DNA of 64,000 nt from positions 1 through 64,000 of the forward strand of contig JAHLKC010000081.1 of NCBI GenBank assembly GCA_025449115.1, written 5' to 3'. Both the position numbers and the translations under genes were made by a program. This document shows, one piece after another, positions 44,861-53,088 of the stretch (position 1 is its first letter; each line of letters begins with the position of its first letter). The stretch is from Chytridium lagenaria. Lineage: Eukaryota > Chytridiomycota > Chytridiomycetes > Chytridiales > Chytridiaceae. The notes beneath the pieces are model-generated. The model was not told where the DNA came from, did not search any database, and saw nothing but the letters and a program-made list of their open reading frames with translations.

Positions 44861-45557
44861 GATTTGGCTTTTGGTATCAATGGATTGGATGGAATGGCTG
44901 TTGAATTCGCGTAGAACAACTTGAACTTGAACGACTGCTGTTGAATAGAATACTGTGATGAAGAAAGAATCACAAGTCCACAGAAATAAAGTATCTATAA
45001 CTTGAAATAAAAGAATAACGTCGTTATGCCGGAATCTTGCACTTTATCTGCGGTTTCTTTCTTTCTTCCCAAGACACGAATCTCGACGGACGGGTTGGAG
45101 TGAAGAGTGACGACGGTTGAGCTGTCGACAGAAACTTGAAGTTGGCAAGGTGAGCAGTTATTCCAAATTCCCGGTATCACAAAACCATATTTTGTTTGTT
45201 GGTTGCTTCTCCATCATTTTTGTTAAGGGCGTGAATGACAGCACACACATGCTTGAATGACGGCCGTCTTTGCCCTATTAGCGTTGCATGCCATAATATT
45301 CATAGATCTACCCAATTGACGATAACAATTAAAAAAATACAGCCTGATCATTTGAGTGCAAAAAAGGTGGTGCGGGCAGGGTGGTGGTATGAGAAAGTAA
45401 TTCACTGTAATGAGAAGGTATTTATTTAAACGATAAAAAAAAAAAAAAACTAGAACAAAAAGGTCTCCACAACTTGCATCCTCCTTTTTAGTAATTCAAT
45501 AGCAGGCAATCCATCGGTCCACATTCCGCATTTCCGCACATGAATAAGAGATAGCCC
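44861..45557. other. intergenic
   Basis: Promoter side of NRAMP and 3' flank of the DUF3429 gene, with an A-run at 45437-45450. No gene seen. Confidence 0.5.
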
Positions 45558-46481
45558 TCAAACATCTCTCGCCGAATCCTCCTTCAACCTCTTCTCCCTG
45601 GCCCAACAAACGCCCACCGTGATACCAATACACGTCACAACAACCGTCCGTCAACACCACCCTCAACCCAGGGTACCAAGCTGGCGACATCCCAAGCTTA
45701 GTTGTGTGCACATCATACGCCAACAGCATGATGAATCCAGCAGCATGGATGAGGAGCGATACGGTAGTTGGTGTGAAGAGGGCGGACATAAAGGAGACGA
45801 TGGGGGGGATGACGGAGAATATGTAGCGGCTGATGTTGGGGTGGGAATCTAGCACGAAGATGTTAAATGGGGATACGAGAATAAAGCCTTACTGCCATAG
45901 TTGGCCATCGCGAGACCCCATTGGACGGCTCCCATGAAAGAGAGGATGCAGGCGCTGTAAATGAGTTGGACTTCAGAGAGGAGACCGCAGGCTTCAGGCA
46001 TATAGGCGATCAATCCCGTGTTAGCCGCATAAGGAATCAATCCTGCAAAAAAAGTGATGAAAGTTAGCCAACCCCGTCTCCAACTCGAAAGCCAAGAAAG
46101 AACAAGGGTTATTTTAAAAAGGATTCTACCCAAGATGCCCAACGTCTTTGGGGCAAGCGGTACGCTTCTCAACAGCAAGGCGTCTGCCCATGTTTTAGGT
46201 GGTGGTGGGTCTTCACTTGCAACAGGGTATTTGTGGCCATCGGTTCCTGCGGGTTCGACTTTTGGGGGGGTATCGAGAGAGCGAACGGGAGGGGAGGTCG
46301 AAAATGGGAGACGTTGGGTTAAGGGACGGAGAGTGAATGTAGGAGGGAGAAGCGGACGATGGATGAAGGAGCGAGACGGGATGGAGAGGAGGGAAGCGCG
46401 AGGGAAAAGGGTGCGTAGGGAGAGGGATGGAAGAACGGAGGGGGTGAGGAGTGGAGGTCGTGCCGAGATACGGGAGAACAT
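45558..46481 (-). CDS. DUF3429-family membrane protein, predicted mitochondrial
   Basis: Three exons: 46130-46481, 45893-46042 and 45558-45848. The intron 46043-46129 is 87 nt and stop-free, so the unspliced frame stays open. The N-terminus is Arg/Ser/Pro-rich with no acidic residue for about 60 residues (MFSRISARPPLLTPSVLPSL), a typical mitochondrial presequence. The family core follows: GLIPYAANTGLIAYMPEACG, then SFMGAVQWGLAMANYG, then ISRYIFSVIPPIVSFMSALF and LLIHAAGFIMLLAYD, giving about four hydrophobic helices. After a frame break near 45640 it ends with AREKRLKEDSARDV. The function of DUF3429 is unknown. It diverges from the DUF1279 gene, another mitochondrial membrane family. Confidence 0.82.
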
Positions 46482-46760
46482 GGATATGAGACGGTCGGTT
46501 TTAGATCGTTGTTATCCCAGAAATCTGCAACAAAAAACAGTTTTCCTTTATGAATTACTGCAGCGAGCGCGTTTAAAAGTTATGTGTCTATCGATAATCC
46601 ACTTGCTGTCTGGCGAGGATATTTATGACGAGATGGTATGTACACTGCAGAAGGAACTCTCCAAATGGCCTATCCCCACGTCAATGCCAAAAAAATTATC
46701 AAAAAGGCTACCAAAAAAAAGTGCAAGGCGAAAAAAGCGAAAGACCATCTTGCATACACC
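46482..46760. promoter_or_regulatory. about 280-bp shared promoter of two mitochondrial-type genes
   Basis: Lies between ATG 46481 (-) and ATG 46761 (+). The frame of the plus gene is open back to another ATG at 46638, but that extension is Lys-rich and unlike a presequence, so I keep 46761. Confidence 0.5.
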
Positions 46761-47732
46761 ATGGCGTCCATCATACTTCGTCCCTTCGCGCGATCCCTCG
46801 CCGACATCGCAAGAGCATGGTCCCACAGCTTCACAACATGCAGGCATCTCATGACAACACCAGCTTCAATAACAGCCATCCGGTCAGTCCCCGCTATGAC
46901 GGCCATCGTCGCAACCTCCACCTTCCTCCCCAGTTCCCCATTCACCCGTCGCACCCCACCCACCTCCAACACAAAATCTCACCACCGCACTCTCACAACC
47001 CTTCCTAAATCCCCTCTTGAAAAAGATCTCACCCTAAAGACCAACCACTCCATGGTCCGTTCCCACGCTCTCTCCCTCCTCAGATCCCGTCACACCCCCC
47101 TTACAACGCTCCACCTCTTCTCCCATCCTCCCTCCCTCTCCCGCATCCAACACCTCTGTCGGACCCGGTTGTTTTGGAGCTCACCCGCAAGCTTTAACAC
47201 CCCTGAAACCGACGCCCCACCAACTCCTCCAGGAAAGCGCACCCTGAAAACTTTGTTCAGGGAATACGGCCCCATCGCCCTTCTCGTCTACGCCGCCCTC
47301 AGTTTCACCGTGTTCCTCATCTGTTTCAGTTCTATCACCTTCCTTGGTGTGAACCAACACACCATCACCACCCTTTTCACGCGCATCAAGACCCTCCTCG
47401 GGTTTAAGCCAGCACCGCCAACAGACGACGACTACGATGAGGAGGTTCAAAAGGACAAGAAATCCATTCTTCGATTCCTTCCTGAATTCTTGCAGAACCC
47501 CATGGTCATCACGGTTGGCACCAATATCTTGTTGGCGATGGCCATGACAAAATTGTTTTTGCCGATCAAGTTAGCGGTGGTGGTTGGGGTCACGCCGACG
47601 GTTGCAAAGAGGTTGAGGGGGATGGGATTTGATTTTGGGAAGATGAAGTATAAGGATATGGCGAATGATGCCAAGGGAAGAATTAAGGATAGGGCAGCAG
47701 CAAGGAAGGGGCATGTGGATGGGAATGTGTAG
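46761..47732 (+). CDS. DUF1279 (FAM210-type) mitochondrial membrane protein
   Basis: A single exon of 323 residues. I chose ATG 46761 (context ACCATGG) because it starts a basic, acid-free presequence (MASIILRPFARSLADIARAW). The DUF1279 domain lies in the second half: KTLFREYGPIALLVYAALSF, TVFLICFSSITFLGVN, and later MAMTKLFLPIKLAVVVGVTP followed by TVAKRLRGMGFDFG. Two hydrophobic helices flank a variable loop. The C-terminus is a Lys/Arg-rich helix. FAM210 proteins act in the inner mitochondrial membrane, linked to translation and cristae in animals; fungal roles are unclear. There is no frame break. Confidence 0.9.
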   Translation: MASIILRPFARSLADIARAWSHSFTTCRHLMTTPASITAIRSVPAMTAIVATSTFLPSSPFTRRTPPTSNTKSHHRTLTTLPKSPLEKDLTLKTNHSMVRSHALSLLRSRHTPLTTLHLFSHPPSLSRIQHLCRTRLFWSSPASFNTPETDAPPTPPGKRTLKTLFREYGPIALLVYAALSFTVFLICFSSITFLGVNQHTITTLFTRIKTLLGFKPAPPTDDDYDEEVQKDKKSILRFLPEFLQNPMVITVGTNILLAMAMTKLFLPIKLAVVVGVTPTVAKRLRGMGFDFGKMKYKDMANDAKGRIKDRAAARKGHVDGNV

Positions 47733-47839
47733 ACAAAATGGCTTTCTCACTTCCCACTTTTCTTTAATATATAAAGCCTTCCTGCTTGTTTCTCTATCCT
47801 TTGTGCCTTGAATGTAAAGCGTATTGTTTCTGCCCCTTT

Positions 47840-47876
<37 letters not shown>

Positions 47877-48076
47877 TTACTTGCTTGTTCTTTTATAATT
47901 TTGCGTGGCTTTTGTCTGCCCGACCTTTCCTTTTTTTGTCCCTCCGAATTGCCTTCCCTCCGTCTAGAATAAAGTATTTATACTTTTATCGCTTCCCTCC
48001 GTTCTTTACATCCGCCAAAGATTGAAAAACAAGCGATCCGTAAAGTTTAGCACGGTGACGTACGTTTTTAATTTCC

Positions 48077-48277
48077 ATATAAAGACCAGGGCGACTCTTA
48101 CATTTCTGTTTAAAATCGCGTTTGTTGGTCCCGAGTATTCGATAGTGAAGGAAACTTTGCGCACAACAGAAACTCGACCGTTTTTTGTCTCGAAAGTAGA
48201 AGGTAGAGGGGAATATATACGATACTTGTTTAAAACAAGGTAGAGCAAAGGAAGAAAAATAGAATATAATCTTTTTT
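48077..48277. repeat. dispersed repeat, copy 1
   Basis: About 200 bp similar to 50760-50972 in the same orientation. Shared stretches include ACATTTCTG, GTTGGTSCCGAGT, GTGAAGGAAAC, ACTCGACCG, GTCTCGARAGTAGAAG and GAAGAAAAAT. Type unknown. Confidence 0.75.
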
Positions 48278-48892
48278 CGAAAGTTTATATGGGGAAAATA
48301 TGCAAGAAGTTTTGGGGATCCTTACAAGCACAGGACCTCTTTTACACCTTCAGGGATCCACTGAGCATCAAAGTTCAGATAGCGGCATGAGATATAACTC
48401 TCGTACACGAAAGCGGTGGAATCACCGTGTTTGCGATATAATTTTATTCGTCGGGGTCTACGCGATTATTACGCGATTGGTGCTTCTATATGCAGTACCC
48501 ACGGAAAAATAATCTGCATCACTTAACTAAAAACGCGAATTTGGCAGCAAGAATAAATCTACGATGTGAAAGGTGTTGTGTATAAGTTTACCATAAAATC
48601 AAAAATAGATGTTTGTTCCGTGTTTTTACGAAGATTTGCTCGGATGAGTTATAGCTTAAGGATTCTACAAGCGGTTTCTAAAGAGTCAGGAACACCAGTG
48701 GGGTTTCAGAATAATTAGCTCATGACTGACGGATTGATATGTAGCATATGCATGGCGGTGCGAAGTGTAGGCTAGAATAGGTTACGGATTCTTGGACGAA
48801 AGTACATTTCTGCATTCTTATAAGTACTAACGTACGGGTAAGCGTTATGTTTGAGAAAGATGTTTAGGGTTTATCCAAGAATCTTAGTAAGC

Positions 48893-48900
48893 TATATAAA
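48893..48900 (+). promoter_or_regulatory. TATA box of secreted-protein gene copy 1
   Basis: TATATAAA lies 81 bp before the ATG. From TATAAAAGCATCTCAATATC onward the sequence matches the second copy; upstream of it does not. Confidence 0.6.
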
Positions 48901-48973
48901 AGCATCTCAATATCCCCCGATCACATCTTCACCCACCTATCCCAAGTTCAACCCCCAAAAAACCTCTTCCACC

Positions 48974-49837
48974 ATGAAAATCACCTTCCTCATCGCTCTC
49001 TCCGCCCTCCTCTTCACCACAGTCGACGCTCGTTTGCAACAGGAACAGTTGGTCCAACTCGGTCAAAAAATCGGAGCCTCGGGATGTCGCAAATCGCCTG
49101 GTGACAGTGCTCTCGGTTTTGAAGGGCAGGAAATCCCGCTTCTCCTTTCTGATGCGGACCCTTGCGCTAAACTCAAGATGGCCGATGATGTCATTGAAGC
49201 TGCCAAGAGAGAGTGTGAGAATGATGAAGAGCCGTTCAAGAAGATTATTCAAGCGGCAATGGATCTTGTGGCAGCTGAGAAGAACTTTGACCCGGTTGAT
49301 GCGGATGCTAAGGATTCCAGTAAGTCTCCCTCATAATCCCCACTTTTATCACGTTAGTTGTTTTTTTTCGTAACCTTTGAAGTTCTCGACTAACATCACT
49401 CTTTTCGTTCTTCAGTCTGCACGGACCCTGCTTTCCCGAGCAACCCCATCCTCAGGGGCATAGTCCCTAAAGTCGACCCCCGCACCACCGCTCCCGGAAG
49501 CAACAACCAAAAATTAGTCGAAAGTGCTGCTGTCCTCAACCAAATTGGTGACACTCTCCTTGGGGCCACCAAAGCTTACGGAAGGGGTTTCGGGTTTGCC
49601 GCTGACCTCTCTGTCGCTGATCTTGTTTACGTAAGTCCCCTTCCTTCCTTGTTTTCACTTCACTCAAGATTCTCATCTGATTTCGTCTTTTAGGCGTTCG
49701 GCTTTGAGGGTATCGCCAACTTCACCATTAAGCCCCCACCTGCAAGCACCACTACTCCAACTTTAGTACCTACTGCGCTCCTACCCAGCCCCACTCCTTC
49801 CAACCCCAACCGCCCTCCCCTGATTCCCCTCCCCTGA
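48974..49837 (+). CDS. small secreted protein, copy 1 of a tandem pair
   Basis: Three exons, 48974-49319, 49416-49630 and 49694-49837, keep frame throughout and give 234 residues. A signal peptide is clear (MKITFLIALSALLFTTVDA, cleavage near Ala-Arg). The mature part is helix-rich with four Cys: ASGCRKSPGD, DADPCAKLKM, KRECENDEE and SSICTDPAFP. A middle helix region (LVAAEKNFD, LVESAAVLNQIGDTLLGA) follows. The C-terminus is Pro/Thr/Ser-rich, a likely O-glycosylated or linker-like tail. I recognise no family. The paralogue at 51715-52632 is nearly identical in exon 1 and in intron positions. Being free of frame errors, secreted and recently duplicated, it is a candidate effector or wall-associated protein; that is inference. 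Confidence 0.82.
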
Positions 49838-50214
49838 TTCCCCTCTGACAAATATAAACATCCAAGTTCTTTACGTGTCTTCCAACAAATAACAAAGAAA
49901 ACCCCAATTCGACGTTTTATTTGATAAAGGATTCTCCAAAAAGCAAGTCCATAAGAAAAAAAGAAATAGTGATCCACCATTCCAAAAAAATAATATGATA
50001 AAACGACCTCCAAAAAATATAAAGAAATACACAAGTCATAAGGAACGGTGGAAGACATAGAAATCATGAGGTAGTGGTAAGAGAGTGACGGTGCGGGCAA
50101 TTTTACAATACCCTGTAATAAAAAGGTCCCCGCGGGAGCCCAGCTTCCACGAGGAAGACGACGCATGGACGAGAGGAGGCCACCACGAATGGTAAAACAG
50201 ACGGCGCGTGTAAG

Positions 50215-50758
50215 TTTGTACAGAATTCTAATATTATTAAAAAAAAGGGACAGTTTGTGGATTCTTTCGCGCGTTTCAACGACGGACTGAAAAACAGGAT
50301 AAAATTAAACAGGTTGAAGTAAAAAAAAGTGCATTACAATAACTGAGAGTTGTGAAAAATGAAAGTGCATAAGAAAACTAGCCGAAACACACGAAGACGA
50401 AAATTACAAAAAAAAAAATTTAACCTAATGAAATCTTCCGTAGGGGGTGACAGGTTGGGAGTAGCCCCTCGGGCGGGAGTTTGGGAGTCTGTCGATAACC
50501 ATTTGGGGTTGGTGCTCCATTGGGTGGAGGGGAGTAGGGTAGACGGGTGGAAGGAGATTGGTGAGGTGGTGGTGTTAGCGTTGGTGGTGTTGTCGTTGTG
50601 GTCAAACATGGCGTGGAGGGATGAGCGTGTAGTGGCTGGGGTGGTTGAGGTTGGGATGATGACAGGGGAGCCTTTATTCATCATACGGATAGAATTGGAG
50701 TGGGAGAGCATGGATTCGAAGGATGGTGGAGGAGCAAAGGAGGAGGAGGAGGAGGAGG
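50215..50758 (-). pseudogene. truncated duplicate of the zinc-binding gene (parent 53089-56502)
   Basis: Plus-strand sequence from about 50215 matches the parent's intron region from 54165, including TTCTTTCGCGCGTTTCAA. It continues to GAAATCTTCC near 50437, jumps about 770 bp in the parent, and resumes at GGGGGTGACAGGTTGG (parent 55179) until about 50758. It lacks the parent's CxxC exons and 3' exons. The fragment is open for 151 codons (50334-50789) with SFAPPPSFESMLSHSNSIRM and KWLSTDSQTPARGATPNLSP, where the parent is frame-broken. Alignment by eye shows six length differences, all shorter in the parent. Confidence 0.8.
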
Positions 50759-50759
50759 A

Positions 50760-50972
50760 TATACATAAAGGCCAAGGCGACGCATACATTTCTGCTGTTT
50801 ATTATGGCGCTTGTTGGTGCCGAGTCTAATTGTGAAGGAAACTTCGTGCACAATAAAAACTCGACCGATTAGTGTCTCGAGAGTAGAAGCTAGAGGGTAA
50901 TATATATCCAATACTGCATCTTTAGAACAAGGTTGAGCAGAGGAAGAAAAATGATATATATTTATCTTTTTA
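50760..50972. repeat. dispersed repeat, copy 2
   Basis: Matches 48077-48277 in the same orientation and abuts the end of the truncated duplicate. Confidence 0.75.
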
Positions 50973-51714
50973 AAAAGTTACCAACAGCAGTAGAAACGAC
51001 CCCATCACGACTCGGAGCAGCTGCACCATGCCATAATGCGCCTGCAAGAGAATGTATTATCCTCATGAGGAAAGAAGTCAAGAGTTAGGTAGATCAGATC
51101 GTTGAGAGTGTTGAGATGAGTGTACCTGTTGGTGAGGAGGAAACGATCGACAGCGTAGATCCAAGCCATCATTTTATTGTTTGTTATTCGATTTGTATAT
51201 GGCAAAAATGTATGGAGCGCTAACAAGAGAGGGGCTAAATTAAGGAACGTTTAGAAAATTTAACTCTTGTCCAAAGGAGATAATGGAAACTTAGTTACCA
51301 TGACGACGTAAGGTTTTGCTTACATCACAAACTGCTTTGAATATACCAGCAGCATCGGCCCTGAAACCCATGACGACATAAATCCTCAATTGTTTCATAC
51401 TTCAAACCCGGCTGACAGATGTCAAAGTAAACACCACTCTTTTTTAGGAAGTACTCGCCAATCACGTCAACAAATATTATAGTGGTAACGCGACACGTTT
51501 TGTTTTTTTTTTTTGTTGTTTTTTTTTTTTTTTTTGACCTGAAACGCATCACTAAAGGGTCGGATTTTATTTAAAGTTGTTAGCTCCGTTTGACAGCAAG
51601 TATTTTACTTTATGCGCATGTGCATGAACGAGACGTATAAAAGCATCTCAATATCCCCCCATCACCTTTTCACCCACCTATCCCAAGTTCAACCCCCACA
51701 AAACCTCTTCCACC
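50973..51714. other. intergenic upstream of secreted-protein copy 2
   Basis: Contains a possible two-exon small open frame on the minus strand (about 51015-51175, starting MMAWIYAVDRFLLTN, with a GTACAC..TTGCAG intron), two T-runs (51503-51535) and the TATA box. There is no gene I can support well. Confidence 0.35.
51636..51643 (+). promoter_or_regulatory. TATA box of secreted-protein gene copy 2
   Basis: TATA box TATAAAAG, 79 bp before the ATG. It marks the left edge of similarity to copy 1. Confidence 0.6.
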
Positions 51715-52632
51715 ATGAAAATCACCTTCCTCATCGCTCTCTCCGCCCTCCTCTTCACCACTGTTGACGCTCGTTTACAACAGGAACAGTTGGTCCAACT
51801 CGGTCCAAAACTCAGAGCCTCGGGATGTCGCAAATCGCCTGGTGACAGTGCTTTCGGCTTTGAAGGGCAGGAGGTCCCGCTTCTCCTTTCTGATGCGAAC
51901 CCTTGCGCTAAACTCAAGATGGCCGATGATGTGATTGAAGCTGCCAAGAGAGAGTGTGAGAATGATGAAGAGGCGTTCAAAAAGATTATTATAGCGGCAA
52001 TGGATCTTGTGGCAGCTGAGAAGAACTTTGACCCGGTTGATGCGTATTCTGAGGATTCCAGTAAGTCTCCCTTATAATCCCCACTTTTATCACGTTAGTT
52101 TTTTTTTTCGTAACCTTTGAAGTTCTCGACTAACATCACTCTTTTCGTTCTTCAGTCTGCACGGACCCTGCTTTCCCGAGCAACCCCATCCTCAGAGGCA
52201 TCGTCCCTAAAGTCGACCCCCGCACCACCGCTCCCGGAAGCAACAACCAAAGATTAGTCGAAAGCGCTGCTGTCCTCAACCGACTTGCAGCCATTATGCA
52301 TGACGCCGTCAAAGCTTACGGAAAGGGTTACGGGCTTTCCGCTGACCTCTCTGTCGCTGATCTTGTTTACGTAAGTCCCCTTCCTTCCTTGTTTTTCAGT
52401 TCACTCAAGATTCTCATCTGATTTCGTCTTTTAGGCGTTTGGCTTTGACGGTATCGCCGACTTCATACCTAAGCGGCCATCAACCACTACTACTATTCCA
52501 ACTTTAGTACCTACTGCGCTCCTACCCAAGCCCAGCCACAGCCCACGCAGACCCACTCCTTTCCGCCCTAATCCAGGGGCCAGCCCCACTCCTTTCAACC
52601 CCAACAACCCTCCCCGGATTCCCGTCGACTGA
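51715..52632 (+). CDS. small secreted protein, copy 2 of a tandem pair
   Basis: Exons 51715-52060, 52156-52370 and 52435-52632 give 252 residues in one frame. The signal peptide is identical to copy 1 (MKITFLIALSALLFTTVDA) and all four Cys are conserved. Differences cluster in the middle helix (LNRLAAIMHDAVKAYGKGYG against LNQIGDTLLGATKAYGRGFG) and in a longer Pro/Arg tail (KPSHSPRRPTPFRPNPGAS). Intron positions and much of both introns match copy 1, so the duplication is recent. Upstream sequence beyond the TATA box is unrelated to copy 1, so regulation may differ. Function unknown. Confidence 0.82.
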
Positions 52633-53088
52633 TTCGCTTCTTACAAATAATCATCCAAGTTCTTTACATGTCTTCTAACAAAAAATAAAGAAAACCCCAA
52701 TTCGACGTTTTATTCGATAAACGATTATCCCAAAAACAAAGTCCATAAGAAAAAAATAATAAATTGATCCACCATCCCAAAAAAACAATATAATAAAAAG
52801 ACCTCCAAAAAAATAAAAAGTCTCTATATAGACGCGTAAATTTAAGAAGACTATGTGACAAAAAGTACATAACAGAAAGAAGGAAAAAGTCTGTCACCCC
52901 ACCCTTCACAAAAAAAGGGAGATGGGGAGATCTAAAAATAAAAAAGATCCTCTACAAAGAAAAAAACTCTAAAAAACCCTCCTATTACAACAAAAAACGG
53001 TGACTCCAAAACATATAAACCAAGATTTATCGATTCAAAAAAGAAAAGGGGGACCAAACAGAATTAAGGGGGCAACAAACACAAATAA
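52633..53088. other. duplicated 3' flank
   Basis: From the stop to about 52820 the sequence matches 49838-50030 downstream of copy 1, marking the right edge of that block of the tandem duplication. The remainder is A-rich. Confidence 0.6.

Larger units (their letters stand above)
47733..48973. other. intergenic with CT microsatellite and dispersed repeat
   Basis: Contains a CT/TTTCTC microsatellite at about 47840-47880, a dispersed repeat copy (48077-48277), an open frame at 48300-48512 (+) with no support, and the TATA region of the next gene. Confidence 0.5.

Noticed and set aside
47838..47880. CT-rich tract as a functional element
   Set aside because: Plain CT microsatellite in a 3' flank; nothing points to more.
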